Positions 50,297 to 60,567 of a stretch of DNA of 64,000 bases are shown here, piece after piece. How positions within the stretch are numbered: position 1 is the stretch's first letter; each line of letters begins with the position of its first letter. Below the pieces are notes generated by a model, which was not told where the DNA came from, ran no database searches, and saw only the letters and a list, made by a program, of their open reading frames with translations. Source of the stretch: Thalassotalea euphylliae. Lineage in GTDB: Bacteria > Pseudomonadota > Gammaproteobacteria > Enterobacterales > Alteromonadaceae. The position numbers and the translations under genes were made by a program. The stretch covers positions 496,001 through 560,000 of the forward strand of contig NZ_QUOT01000001.1 of the NCBI RefSeq assembly GCF_003390375.1. The letters run 5' to 3'.

Positions 50297-53242
50297 ATGT
50301 GTCGCTTTGACTTTAGAAAAAAGCTCGTAAATGCCTGTGTGTTGGTATTTATCAGTGTATTCGCTACGTTTTTTTCAACCGCCATTTTCGCCAATCATGT
50401 ATTACCTAGCCCTGAAGCATTTGATAAAAACTTGTCAAACTATGTTGAGCTGGATAATGGGTTAAGAGTGTTACTGCTTTCAGATCCAAATGCTAAAAGT
50501 TCTGCAGCATCTATCACCATTAATGTCGGCGGGCGGCATTCACCAAAATCTTTTCAGGGGCTAGCTCATTTACTAGAGCATACTGTTTTTCTGGGAAGCA
50601 AATCTTACGCTGGCACGAAAGATTTTGATGGGTTTGTAAAAAAGCAAAATGGGTGGAGTAACGGCACCACTCGCCCTCTGACCACGCGTTATCATTTCCA
50701 GCTAAACAACAGCCCAAGTGCAGACGCCTTAGTTGAGGGCCTTATTCGCTTGCACGACATGTTAATCAATCCATTGATGCAAGAAGGTGGCATTAAACTC
50801 GCAATTGAAGAAGTAGACGAGGAATTTCAAAGCCGTAAATCAAATGACTTTGCGGGTGTTGTTTCAGTTTTTAAAGCAAATATGTCTCCAAATAACTCCG
50901 CGCGCTATATGGACGTTGGCAATAAAGTATCGCTTCAAGGGGCGACGACTGACATTAAACATGTATCGAGCGCCTTAAAAGCGTTTCACCAAAACTACTA
51001 TAAGCTCGAAAATATGACGTTGGCAGTTTACAGCAAACATGATCTAAACACGCTTGAAAATATCATAAAACAAGTATTCAAAAGCCCTAAAAATCTAGAC
51101 CAAACCATAAACCCAAACTTAAACACACAAATAAGCAATCGACTGTTTTCAACTCATCTTATGCCATACAGCCGACTTTATGAAAAAGATGATCTTGGCA
51201 AGCGTATCGATGTATTGTCGTCTATCGACCGTCCAGCTTTGGACTTGCGATTTGAAGTACCTGCAAATGAAAAACAAGCGATAGCTTATATTCGTCATTT
51301 GCTTGATTATAATAATTTAGGCTCCCTTGCTCACTATTTAAATCAAAAAGGGCTCGCTCATAGCGCTTTTGCCTCCGTGCATGGCGACAGCCTTAACACT
51401 GTAATCAACATATATGCTGACCTAACGAGTGATGGTTATCACCAGATAAACACGGTAATTGAAGCCATCTTTGCTTATCTCAATCACCTCAAAACTCAAC
51501 CACATCCTGATTATCTACAACAAGAATTGGCAGCCGCCCAGGCTCGCGATTACAAGCGCCCAATTGAAATGGAACCAGGCGACTGGTTAAGTGAGCTTTC
51601 CGATCAAATGCATGTCGCAAATTCTAGCGATATATTCACGTCAATGTATATCGCTAAGCCGGTGACTCAAAGCACTATTGATAAGCTGCTAAGCCACTTT
51701 TCGGTGAATAACTTCCAAGCCTATGTTTCCAGTAATAAACCATTAGCGGGCAAGATTCAGCAAACACCTCATTACTTAAAGCCTTATACTAAGCAGCGTG
51801 TCTCATCAACGTTGCTCACTCAATGGCAATTCGCTAAGAATAATAGCTTCTCGCTACCCAAACAAAACCCTTACCTCAAGCCCAGAAAAACGCAAACAGC
51901 TGAAGTAAGCCCACCGATTAGCGCGCAAGATAAAATAGCTGCGCAATTAGTAACGAATCCAGCATTTGCAATTGAAGATTCATTGCTAATTAGGCTAAGC
52001 AACTTAACACTCAATAGTGAGTTTGATAACGGCACGAAAATCGAGAGTAAGCTTTACCCAAATAGCTATGTATTATTCTTGCTGATGGCCGAGCAGCTAA
52101 CCCACAATTTAGGAGAGAATCATATTTATGCTGAGTTGGCAGGTTACCATTTTGATGAAAAAGTCACTAACCAGTCGCTTGGACTTGTGCTTAGTGGCAA
52201 ACAATCACACTTAGTAGATTACGCATTTGATCTTATTTCACCTTTTCATCGACAAAAGCTTAGCGCGGCAGAATTTGATGCACTGAAAAAAAGCGCTTAT
52301 CGCAATTACGAGAATATTTTACACGAGAAGGAGTTCAGGCAGGTTATTAAAGCCGCCACCAACCAAGGTAATGGCTTGCCAAGTATAAAAGCAACGCTTG
52401 AACAAATTAACGCTGTAAGGCTTGCAGACTACCAATCGTTTGTAGCACAGGTATTATCATCTCTGACCATTTTTACCGACTCGATAACAAATAGCCATAA
52501 GTTTTCAACTCGCTTTATCACGCACGTAAACTCCGAACTAGTTGCGGCAAATACCTTACACAACAACACGTCAGTCAACGCAACTAAACCGCTACTAAGT
52601 TCAGCCAACTTAAAAACTAGTAGCGTAAATACAAGTAACGCGAATGTAATCAAAACACATGTATCCGAGATGGCTGCTATCGCTAAGCAATTTAAGATTG
52701 TAAATGTCACATCGGAGAAGCAAGCCGCGTTAGCATTTACCATTAATTTCAACCCCAACTTACCATTTGTGAATATTCAAGATAGTGTCAAAGCGAATGC
52801 GCTACTTCATATGTTTAAGCAGATGACGACACGAGAATACAGAGACGAGATTCGTGTTAAGCAGCAACTTGCTTATCATGCGGGAAGCCTTTTACTGAAC
52901 ACTCATAAGCCAGCGTTTAGTTTTGTCGCGGAGTCTTCAAAAGTAAATGCTACCGAGCTTGCCAAACGAACAAAGGTGTTTTTTATCGACACCGCGTCGC
53001 AACTAACCAATGAAGATAATTTAACAACTAGTCAGCAGTATTTTATAGAAGCTAAGCCAATCGTTATTGAACAATTGAATACTTTCTATCGTCGCGAGCA
53101 GCAGCTACATCAGCTAAATTGGCAGTTAGACAATGGCTTTAGAAGCTTAGATTACAACGTACGAATTGCCGATGAAATTAATAGAATAACTTACCAAGAG
53201 TTTACCGAATGGTTGATAACATTAGTTGATAGCATTTCTTGA
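50297..53242 (+). CDS. M16 family zinc metallopeptidase (insulinase/pitrilysin type)
   Basis: A 981-residue exported protease. A signal segment covers about residues 10-32. The inverted zinc motif HLLEH lies near residue 93, with the distal Glu in AIEEVDEEF about 75 residues later. It has the four-domain M16A layout, with a low-complexity Asn/Ser/Thr-rich linker near residues 745-790. Pitrilysin-type enzymes degrade small peptides in the periplasm. The N-terminal half is well conserved; the C-terminal half is divergent. Confidence 0.9.
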   Translation: MCRFDFRKKLVNACVLVFISVFATFFSTAIFANHVLPSPEAFDKNLSNYVELDNGLRVLLLSDPNAKSSAASITINVGGRHSPKSFQGLAHLLEHTVFLGSKSYAGTKDFDGFVKKQNGWSNGTTRPLTTRYHFQLNNSPSADALVEGLIRLHDMLINPLMQEGGIKLAIEEVDEEFQSRKSNDFAGVVSVFKANMSPNNSARYMDVGNKVSLQGATTDIKHVSSALKAFHQNYYKLENMTLAVYSKHDLNTLENIIKQVFKSPKNLDQTINPNLNTQISNRLFSTHLMPYSRLYEKDDLGKRIDVLSSIDRPALDLRFEVPANEKQAIAYIRHLLDYNNLGSLAHYLNQKGLAHSAFASVHGDSLNTVINIYADLTSDGYHQINTVIEAIFAYLNHLKTQPHPDYLQQELAAAQARDYKRPIEMEPGDWLSELSDQMHVANSSDIFTSMYIAKPVTQSTIDKLLSHFSVNNFQAYVSSNKPLAGKIQQTPHYLKPYTKQRVSSTLLTQWQFAKNNSFSLPKQNPYLKPRKTQTAEVSPPISAQDKIAAQLVTNPAFAIEDSLLIRLSNLTLNSEFDNGTKIESKLYPNSYVLFLLMAEQLTHNLGENHIYAELAGYHFDEKVTNQSLGLVLSGKQSHLVDYAFDLISPFHRQKLSAAEFDALKKSAYRNYENILHEKEFRQVIKAATNQGNGLPSIKATLEQINAVRLADYQSFVAQVLSSLTIFTDSITNSHKFSTRFITHVNSELVAANTLHNNTSVNATKPLLSSANLKTSSVNTSNANVIKTHVSEMAAIAKQFKIVNVTSEKQAALAFTINFNPNLPFVNIQDSVKANALLHMFKQMTTREYRDEIRVKQQLAYHAGSLLLNTHKPAFSFVAESSKVNATELAKRTKVFFIDTASQLTNEDNLTTSQQYFIEAKPIVIEQLNTFYRREQQLHQLNWQLDNGFRSLDYNVRIADEINRITYQEFTEWLITLVDSIS

Positions 53243-53352
53243 GGGTATTGCTTGGAGGTATTGCTTGATGGCATTAGTTAAAGGCATAGCCTAAAGGTAT
53301 TTTATAACAAAGCAACTAAACATCAGATCGACCATAAACAGGCCTAACAAGA

Positions 53353-53384
53353 AAAAAGCCCAAACACTTTCTGATGTTTGGGCT
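53353..53384 (-). terminator. terminator of the Nif3-like gene
   Basis: The 10-bp stem AGCCCAAACA (53357-53366) and its complement (53375-53384) is followed on the minus strand by six T, 29 bases past the stop. Confidence 0.82.
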
Positions 53385-53412
53385 GTGTTGTTATCGAGTG
53401 AATTGCTCGTAT

Positions 53413-54171
53413 TTACACTGGATTATCAATATCAACAAAATCAACGTTGAGGCCTAAATCACGAGCAACAAATTCGCCTAATGCTTTTGCGCCATAACGT
53501 TCAGTGGCGTGATGGCCAGCAGCAAAAAAATGAATATCCATTTCACGCGCTATATGAGTTGTCTGCTCTGAAGCTTCACCTGAAATAAAGGCATCTATCC
53601 CCTGCTCTGCTGCCAGTTCGATATAACCTTGCCCACCGCCAGTGCACCAAGCCATGGTTTTTATTGGTTTGTTTGACGGTGGTGCGATATGTAAACATTG
53701 GCGATTGAGCTTTTTACTAATCATTTCGTTAAAGCTGACACCATCAATACCAAACGGCAGTTCCCCTTGAATTGGCACGCTTACAGGATTACCAAGTTCT
53801 AGCGGCCCAGTGACCTTAATGCCTAACAATTTAGCCAACTGCGCATTATTGCCAAGCTCAGGGTGGATATCTAACGGCAAATGGTAAGCGAATAAGTTAA
53901 TATTGTGATCAAGTAACTTTTTAACACGCTGATATTTCATGCCAGTAATAGTTTGGTTTTCTCCTTTCCAGAAATAACCATGATGCACCAAAATAGTATC
54001 GGCTTTTAAGGCGATAGCCTCATCAATGAGTGCTTCAGTTGCGGTCACCCCTGTGACAATATTGGTGACTTCCTCTGCACCTTGCACTTGTAATCCGTTG
54101 GGGCAAAAATCTTTAATTTGTTCGGGTTTTAAAAGTGCCTGCAAATATTGAACGAATTCTCTTCTAAGCAT
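53413..54171 (-). CDS. Nif3-like dinuclear metal-center protein (YbgI family)
   Basis: A 252-residue cytosolic protein of the Nif3/YbgI family, which forms hexameric rings with a dinuclear metal site. Metal ligands are visible in ILVHHGYFWKG, FAYHLPLDIHPELG and FFAAGHHATERYG. Often annotated as GTP cyclohydrolase 1 type 2 family, but the true function is not established. The ATG at 54171 (MLRREFVQYLQALL) starts the family domain; a longer frame to 54231 is not conserved in character. Confidence 0.92.
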   Translation of the reverse strand: MLRREFVQYLQALLKPEQIKDFCPNGLQVQGAEEVTNIVTGVTATEALIDEAIALKADTILVHHGYFWKGENQTITGMKYQRVKKLLDHNINLFAYHLPLDIHPELGNNAQLAKLLGIKVTGPLELGNPVSVPIQGELPFGIDGVSFNEMISKKLNRQCLHIAPPSNKPIKTMAWCTGGGQGYIELAAEQGIDAFISGEASEQTTHIAREMDIHFFAAGHHATERYGAKALGEFVARDLGLNVDFVDIDNPV

Positions 54172-54666
54172 GTAAATTCCAAAAATAACCTGACATTTGA
54201 TTGCGCCTACTTTACCCCAAATTACTTTCACTTGCGCCCGACAAGTTAGATTTACTGCACAGCATTAAGCAAAATTTTGCACTTTCGTCCCTAGAAAATT
54301 GCTTTTTAGTGTTCAGAATTTATGCGAAAAACAACACTTAAATCATATTTATGCTTCTCATGTGAATATTAATTCAACAAACGGTTATTTTTTATAAATT
54401 TATTTTCGTACGAACTAAATCGTAAAGAAACTAAGTGTATACAAGGGCTGCAGGCAGAAATTGCATAATTTACGGACAGAATAATTTACAATTTGATTAA
54501 GTTATATACATATACCCTATTTCTATATGCTGATTTATTTGATACAAAATTAGCGTCATGTTGTACCGAGTGAACTAAGTGCTTCTCCCCTGTAACACTT
54601 TGTGAACAATGGTTTACCATCAGGATTTGACACAAATAACAAAAGCAAAATAACGCAAAAGGAAAT
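54172..54666. other. divergent promoter region before the TonB-dependent receptor
   Basis: An AT-rich 495-base region with no gene. No recognisable Fur box or riboswitch was identified. Confidence 0.4.
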
Positions 54667-57291
54667 ATGGAAATGACAAAGTTCTTTTCAAAGAAAACGT
54701 CACTTGCGCTTAGCATTTCAGCAGCACTGCTTGCCTCTCAAAGTTTCAACGCTGTAGCCGAAGAAGCAAACGAAGAAATCGAACGCATTCAAATTACTGG
54801 TTCACACATTAAACGTACCAGTATGGAAGGCCCATCACCGATCACAAGTTTATCGTCAGACGATATTCAAAAAACCGGTGTCACAGATTTAATTAGCTTA
54901 TTCACTAAGTTACCTATCTCTGGCCAAGGGACTTTCTCAACCCAAGCAAACAGCTCAGATGATACGGCCAATGGTGGTTCTTCAGTATCACTGCGTGGCC
55001 TAGGTGCCGATTCAACGCTAATCTTAGTAAATGGTCGTCGTGTTTCGGTAAGTCCATTCGCAAAAGGTATTGATACCGCTTTCGTTGATATCAACAACAT
55101 TCCATTATCTGCCATTAAACGTGTAGACATCTTAAAAGATGGTGCTTCTGCAACTTATGGTTCAGACGCTGTTGCAGGTGTAATTAACGTTGTACTTCGC
55201 GACGATGTTGATGGTGTTGAACTATCAGGTAAAGTGGGCACAACCGCAGATGGTGGTGGTGATGAACAAAGCATTAGCTTAGTGTTTGGTAATCAAACTG
55301 AAAAATCTAGCCATACGTTCATCTTAGAATATTTTGATCGTGAAGAAGTATTATACGCTGATCGCGACTATTCTCGTTCAGCTAACCAAGCAGCACTAAC
55401 TGGCGACCCATTAGCAACTGATTTCCGTTCATCTTCAGGTATTCCAGGTACAATAGCCCTTGCCTCTGATCCGTCAAATCGTTTGATTGACTTATTCGGC
55501 AACGACATTTGTCCAGTTGAAGACCAAGACCCTGATAACAACCTTTGTCGTTACGATTACGCGCCACACATGACCATGATCCCAGATGCAGAACGCTTTA
55601 GCTGGAACTACATGGGTAAGTACGAAATTAACGACACGGTACGTGCATTTGCTGAGTTAAACGGTCAAAACTCAAAATCAATTGTTCGCGGTGCAGGTAG
55701 CCCAAGCTTCAACGAATTGTTTATGTCTGGCGACAACCCAAATCATCCATTTGCCGATATGCCAGATCATCCGTTCTATCAACAAGACTTAACCATGCGT
55801 CGTCGTACCGTAGATATTGGCAACCGTGAGAAGCGTGTTGACTCTGACTACTACCGCGCAATTCTTGGATTGCAAGGTGAAGTTAACGACTGGAGCTGGG
55901 AACTTGCTTACAGCTACATTAAGAGCGAATCAACAGAGCGTGGTGTTGACGGCTTCCCGAATTCTCGTCGCATCCAAGAAGCCATTGACGGTGTGCAGTT
56001 AGATGATGGTACAACCCTTTACTGGAACCCGTTTGAGCCTTCTGCTAACTCGCAAGAATCACTTGATTACATCGAAACAACAACTGTTCGTGTCGGTAAA
56101 TCAACTAACCGCTCAATTGACTTTAAAATCTCTGGCCCTGTGCTAGAAATGGAACACGGTGACTTACTACTTGCATTAGGTGCCGAGTACCGCGAAGAAA
56201 GCATTGCTGATAACCCAGATGATCAATTCCTACGAGGTGACATCTTCGGTACCGAAGCAACTCAAGCAAATGGTTCACGTGACAACACCGCCATTTTCGG
56301 TGAATTAGCAATCCCAGTGCTTGATACCTTAGAAGTTCAACTAGCGGTACGTTACGAAGACTATTCAGACTTTGGTACGACGACCGATCCAAAAGTGTCT
56401 TTCTTATGGGCACCAAGTGATGACTTAAGTGTTCGTGGCTCATACGGTACAGCCTTCCGTGCACCTTCTTTACACCAGCTAGGTTTAGGCCGCACCGACG
56501 AATCACCTAACTTAGTTGATACGCAACGCTGTGCATTAATTGGCGATCAAGACCGTGCATGTGATCCTCAAGAATATACAGCAGTGTTCGAAGGTAACCC
56601 AGATCTTGGCCCAGAAGAGTCAGAAAGCTACAACTTTGGTGTAATTTACAACGTTACCGACGATTTAAGCTTCTCAATTGACTACTACAACTACGATATT
56701 GAAGACATTATCGACTCTGATACTCAGTTTGTAATGGACAACTTTGGTTTAGATCCAAACATTGTTGAGCGTCGCCCTACTTCAATTCCTGGTGACCCAG
56801 GTGAAGTTATTCAAGTTAACGACAGCTTCCAAAACATTGGTGACTTAGAAACTTCAGGTTTAGACATTGATATTCGTTACAACCTAGAAACTGAATACGG
56901 TCAATTCCGCTTTGGTTACATCATGAACTACGTAACTAAGTTTGAGGATTTCCGTGGTACAGAAGAAGGTGGTTTCGAACAACCAGAAGTACGTTGGACA
57001 ACGTCAGTTGACTGGTTAAAAGATGACTTTAGCGCGACGGTAGCGGTTAACTACATTGGTGAGTTTGACCAAGAAGCATCGTTAAACATCGATAAGAAAG
57101 TTGATTCAATGACTACTGTTGATGCCACGATCAACTACTACGGCATTGAAGACACTGTACTAACGTTAGGTGCAACTAACTTGTTTAATGAAGAACCTCC
57201 GTTTGCTTACCACGACTTTATGGGTTTTGTGGTCAACGTTCATAACGGTCAAGGCCGTTTTGCCTACGCACAAGCAACATATAAGTTCTAA
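54667..57291 (+). CDS. TonB-dependent receptor
   Basis: An 874-residue outer-membrane receptor. A signal peptide covers about residues 1-31 (start at 54667 or at the ATG two codons later; AAGGAAAT precedes). The TonB box region (IERIQITGSHI) is followed by the plug domain (about 45-165: LVNGRRV, VDILKDGASATYGSDAVAGVINVVL) and a 22-strand barrel ending in YKF with a C-terminal aromatic. This subtype is common in Alteromonadales for peptides, sugars or other oligomers; the ligand is unknown. A terminator follows. Confidence 0.94.
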   Translation: MEMTKFFSKKTSLALSISAALLASQSFNAVAEEANEEIERIQITGSHIKRTSMEGPSPITSLSSDDIQKTGVTDLISLFTKLPISGQGTFSTQANSSDDTANGGSSVSLRGLGADSTLILVNGRRVSVSPFAKGIDTAFVDINNIPLSAIKRVDILKDGASATYGSDAVAGVINVVLRDDVDGVELSGKVGTTADGGGDEQSISLVFGNQTEKSSHTFILEYFDREEVLYADRDYSRSANQAALTGDPLATDFRSSSGIPGTIALASDPSNRLIDLFGNDICPVEDQDPDNNLCRYDYAPHMTMIPDAERFSWNYMGKYEINDTVRAFAELNGQNSKSIVRGAGSPSFNELFMSGDNPNHPFADMPDHPFYQQDLTMRRRTVDIGNREKRVDSDYYRAILGLQGEVNDWSWELAYSYIKSESTERGVDGFPNSRRIQEAIDGVQLDDGTTLYWNPFEPSANSQESLDYIETTTVRVGKSTNRSIDFKISGPVLEMEHGDLLLALGAEYREESIADNPDDQFLRGDIFGTEATQANGSRDNTAIFGELAIPVLDTLEVQLAVRYEDYSDFGTTTDPKVSFLWAPSDDLSVRGSYGTAFRAPSLHQLGLGRTDESPNLVDTQRCALIGDQDRACDPQEYTAVFEGNPDLGPEESESYNFGVIYNVTDDLSFSIDYYNYDIEDIIDSDTQFVMDNFGLDPNIVERRPTSIPGDPGEVIQVNDSFQNIGDLETSGLDIDIRYNLETEYGQFRFGYIMNYVTKFEDFRGTEEGGFEQPEVRWTTSVDWLKDDFSATVAVNYIGEFDQEASLNIDKKVDSMTTVDATINYYGIEDTVLTLGATNLFNEEPPFAYHDFMGFVVNVHNGQGRFAYAQATYKF

Positions 57292-57312
57292 GTTAAATAA
57301 TTTATCACCCTT

Positions 57313-57342
57313 AAAAAGCCCGACAATAGTCGGGCTTTTTTT
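57313..57342 (+). terminator. terminator of the TonB-dependent receptor gene
   Basis: Stem AAAAGCCCGAC, loop AATA, GTCGGGCTTTT and a T run, 22 bases after the stop. Confidence 0.87.
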
Positions 57343-57413
57343 ATGGATTTTTAACAAGCTAAAATAAGTAGCAAAGCAAAACCGAGTCTAACTTTAACAC
57401 TTCCATTTGAACT

Positions 57414-57431
57414 GGTAGTCTGGTCGATCCA
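57414..57431. mobile_element. fragment of an IS3-element end
   Basis: GGTAGTCTGGTCGAT followed by CCA repeats the right end of the IS3 element at 31604-31621 with one mismatch. It directly abuts the IS1111 remnant, so part of another IS3 copy once lay here. Confidence 0.5.
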
Positions 57432-57437
57432 ACTTAC

Positions 57438-57831
57438 TGCACAAAACAGATAGAACCAGTTTATGGATACAAGACTTAATTGAGCGACGAGGGTTTAAAC
57501 ACGCAACCGTCGCGCTTGCGGCCAAGAATGCACGGTTGATATGGGCATTGCTGCGAAGTAAAAACGAATACCAAATAGATTATGTAAAATAGAAAAGATT
57601 GACGTTGTAAAGGTAACCCTAACGGTTAACCCCACCGCGTCTTAGCATGAGCGATTGACGATAACATGGTCAGACCGAGAGCATAAAAGCCTGTTTAATC
57701 GGGAAGCGCATTTCTTGAAAGAGAAGACGCTGTTTAACGAATGAGGCCATGCTCAAGCGCAAATCATCAGGGCAATAGCACAAGCTGTTACGGCAGTATG
57801 CTAATAAACGCCGAATGTAGAGCTGCTGTCA
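57438..57831 (+). mobile_element. IS1111-group remnant, inverted relative to the other copies
   Basis: About 394 bases match the 3' end of the transposase gene and its downstream non-coding region. The coding part (57440-57592) reads HKTDRTSLWIQDLIERRG and on to the normal C-terminus KNEYQIDYVK. The non-coding part stops at ...AGAGCTGCTGTCA, about 60 bases before the element end, so both ends are lost. It is closer to copy 2 than to copy 1. Confidence 0.88.
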
Positions 57832-57989
57832 ACCTCTCCTGAGCTAATTATAGCTAAAGCTAAAGATGGAATATTATGATCTATTCTAATTTTTTCGAGA
57901 CTAGCAGTTAATTCTTCTAATGTATTATTCTCAGAAGCATCTGTATAAGAAGAAACAAATAAGAGCATTAATATAATTATTTTATACAC
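57832..57989 (-). pseudogene. 5' fragment of a serine hydrolase (beta-lactamase-like) gene
   Basis: The first 52 codons survive: a signal peptide (MYKIIILMLLFVSSYTDAS), then LEELTASLEKIRIDHNIPSL and ALAIISSGEV, the standard N-terminus of class C-like serine hydrolases. At 57832 the sequence runs into the IS1111 remnant and the catalytic part is absent. Expressed from its start it would read a few IS-derived residues and stop. Confidence 0.7.
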
Positions 57990-58385
57990 CAGACTACCTT
58001 GTGGAATTTAACAGTTTATTAGAAGGCAAATTGCGCGCTTTCCACAATTCCCTTCATAATTTTATTTATTCATATTTACGTTAGTTGAAAGGACTTTTCA
58101 ATGCTAGTCAACAACCTATAGCATATGAAAAAGTATATATTGGAAGAGGCCGCTCAATTTGCACGCTTTCACCGCGGAAAGAAGGATTTATTGTAATCTG
58201 TATTTATATACATGTGAAAATTAAAAAATGTTTTTCTTAATGGCTTTTGAGAGAAAAGGTGAATATGTGTGGTTTTAGTTGCCCCACTTTATTACGTAAT
58301 GGCTGCTTATTACTCAGATAAACAGCCACTTGCACAAAAATCTCACATTATTTTATCGGGGGTCACTAACTATTCAGCGGATAAA
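57990..58385. other. intergenic stretch without a recognised gene
   Basis: Probably includes the promoter of the truncated serine hydrolase on the left. No open frame or RNA with recognisable features was seen to the right, up to the end of the MddA-like gene. Confidence 0.4.
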
Positions 58386-59186
58386 TCATGTACGGGCTTT
58401 TGCTGGTTGCTGTTTTGTGCTTTGAACTCGCTTTAACCCGATGGGTAACAACTGCGGTACCCGCTCCATATAGTCGGCATAGGCTTTACCAAATCTCGCC
58501 AACAAGTCACGCTCTTCATATCCTATGCCAATGAATACATAAATAGAGAACAAGCTTGCCGCAACCAGATGCCCGACTGTCATCTCAGGGGTTGACCAGA
58601 ACACAATCAACATGCCCAGATACATAGGGTGGCGAGAAATTTTATACAAAGATGGAGTTTTGAAATCTTCCTCTACCATAGGTTTTTCTTTATAGGCATA
58701 CCAAGCCTGAGCTATCCCAAAAAGTTGCGTGTGGCTGATCATAAAGGTTGACCACAACACCAAACTTGCACCAGCGAAGAAGCTAAGTTGCAGCAAAGTC
58801 GAAGTCGTTCCTGTGGCTTGCCAGACCATAATGTCGATAGGTTGCCATGCCAAATAGAACCAAATGAGTACCAAGCAGGTTGCCAACATAAATATACTGC
58901 GCTCCAGCGACGAAGGTATCCATTTCAAGATAAGCTTTTTAAATCCTGATCTGGCCATCACACTATGTTGTACCCCAAAGGCAACAATAAGTAAGGCATT
59001 AGCTATCACTGCTGGTAACAATGGAATGTTGCCAAAAACTGGGCCACTTCCTACCGTTTTAATGATTTCCGGCAGAGGAAAATAATAGCTAAAGAACGGT
59101 CCACCTAAAAAGACCAGTAGATACGTGAACACACACCAAAACAGCAAATATATGGCCGCGCTAATAGCAAGTTGTAATGTTTTCAT
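58386..59186 (-). CDS. MddA-like membrane S-methyltransferase (isoprenylcysteine methyltransferase superfamily)
   Basis: A 266-residue inner-membrane protein with about six hydrophobic segments. Motifs shared with methanethiol S-methyltransferase MddA are visible: VAFGVQHSVMARSGFKK, PSSLERSIFML and the SAM-binding C-terminal KISRHPMYLGMLIVFWSTPEMT, then GYEERDLLARFGKAYADYMERVP. MddA methylates methanethiol to dimethyl sulfide. NnrU/ICMT relatives share the general fold, so the substrate is a family inference. A small membrane protein gene lies 61 bases upstream on the same strand. Confidence 0.75.
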   Translation of the reverse strand: MKTLQLAISAAIYLLFWCVFTYLLVFLGGPFFSYYFPLPEIIKTVGSGPVFGNIPLLPAVIANALLIVAFGVQHSVMARSGFKKLILKWIPSSLERSIFMLATCLVLIWFYLAWQPIDIMVWQATGTTSTLLQLSFFAGASLVLWSTFMISHTQLFGIAQAWYAYKEKPMVEEDFKTPSLYKISRHPMYLGMLIVFWSTPEMTVGHLVAASLFSIYVFIGIGYEERDLLARFGKAYADYMERVPQLLPIGLKRVQSTKQQPAKART

Positions 59187-59247
59187 GGAATCATCCTAAT
59201 TTAAAGTTATGTGTCGGTTTCTGCATCAATCAATTCATTCCCGAGTA

Positions 59248-59550
59248 TCAACCCTGATACTTGGTTCGTATGCTTAGTCCAATCACCAATAAGCCGAAGA
59301 AAACCGAATAGGCAATCCCCTCAGTACTGAATGTCAAAGCACTTAATTTCAAAGAAGGGATTATTGGTAGCAACACGTTTGCTAGTGCAGCTTGAGTGAC
59401 AGGACAGAAAGAGACCGCTGAAACAATGAAGAGCACGCACAGCCCTAAAAAGTATTGCAAATACCTCTTTGCAGTAGCATATGATTGCCCTTGAGGTTTT
59501 GCCGAGTCTTTTTTTACCGAGCTTTGTGCTGTGTTTGTTTGCTTAACCAT
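59248..59550 (-). CDS. small two-helix membrane protein
   Basis: A 100-residue protein with a polar N-terminus of about 28 residues and two predicted membrane helices (about residues 31-52 and 72-94). No family recognised. It precedes the MddA-like gene on the same strand and is likely cotranscribed with it. Confidence 0.65.
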   Translation of the reverse strand: MVKQTNTAQSSVKKDSAKPQGQSYATAKRYLQYFLGLCVLFIVSAVSFCPVTQAALANVLLPIIPSLKLSALTFSTEGIAYSVFFGLLVIGLSIRTKYQG

Positions 59551-59709
59551 CGTCTTTTTCCCGTTCCGTTATTGGACGAAACCAAGCTTAATGACAGCGG
59601 CTAAGAAGGTACAATTATTAAATTTAATTGCCCTATAAGAATTGCTTTAATACTAGGAAATACAATGTATTAGCCTGTTGTAAGAGCAAAAAATAATATT
59701 TTAGGGTGG

Positions 59710-60567
59710 TTACAAATGACGAGGTGCATTCTGTTGCAAATGCTCAATAACCTGTTTTTGTAATGCCGACATGTAGCGGTTTTTCACATAACAGAGAATG
59801 ACTGGGCTGGTGACGGCTTTCGCGTGGGTGACAATCTCGAAATCATCACTGTCTTTAATAATATGCTCAGACACCACAGCTTCACCAAATCCCAGACGAA
59901 CGCCATCTATCAAACCGTAGACGTCATCATAAAAACAGCGGTCGAACTCAAAATCCGCCATTCCTTGGGTGTCAAAAAAGTTGTAGGTGGTGACATCATG
60001 CGCATCATGATCCAGAAAGATCGGCGGATCCAGCCGATGCTCGCTGGCCCTATTACGTATATGCACTAAGGTTTCGTGGCCAAGTAACTCAAATTGCAGA
60101 CGCGGATCAGTGAATTCGGCGTCCACGACGATAAAGTCTACTTCTCCGGACAATAGCAAAGGAGGTAATTCACGCAGCTCTCTGGAAAAGAACTCCACCT
60201 TCAGTTGATGGGGAGAATTAATCAAAGGCAATAACGAGGGCATGATCACCGATCGCATCACTGAGCTGAACGCCCCGACACGGATAATGCCGTTAGCGAT
60301 GGCGCTGCGCCCAGTCACTTGATTCAATACATCTTGCTCGCGTGCCTGCAAATCCGACACATATTCGAAAAGGATCTTCCCCTGCTCTGTCAAACCAATG
60401 CCTTCAGGGCTACGGATCAGCAAATTGGTGCCCAGCTCCTGCTCCAACTTAAGTACCCGCTGGGACAAGGCTGATTGGGTAATAAACAAGTTGTCAGCCG
60501 CCTGACAAAAGCTCTTATCCAGTGCCACCTGATAAAACGCATTCAATCGATCGGTATTGAGTTTCAT
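59710..60567 (-). CDS. LysR-family regulator (ArgP-like N-terminus)
   Basis: A 285-residue regulator. The winged helix spans residues 1-62 (MKLNTDRLNAFYQVALDKSF, QAADNLFITQSALSQRVLKLEQEL), followed by a LysR effector domain. The N-terminus is close to the IciA/ArgP type, but arginine-exporter genes are absent. The ATG at 60567 begins the conserved domain; a frame to 60636 adds an unlikely hydrophobic extension. It lies upstream of the small membrane protein and MddA-like genes on the same strand, which are its likeliest local targets. Confidence 0.87.
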   Translation of the reverse strand: MKLNTDRLNAFYQVALDKSFCQAADNLFITQSALSQRVLKLEQELGTNLLIRSPEGIGLTEQGKILFEYVSDLQAREQDVLNQVTGRSAIANGIIRVGAFSSVMRSVIMPSLLPLINSPHQLKVEFFSRELRELPPLLLSGEVDFIVVDAEFTDPRLQFELLGHETLVHIRNRASEHRLDPPIFLDHDAHDVTTYNFFDTQGMADFEFDRCFYDDVYGLIDGVRLGFGEAVVSEHIIKDSDDFEIVTHAKAVTSPVILCYVKNRYMSALQKQVIEHLQQNAPRHL

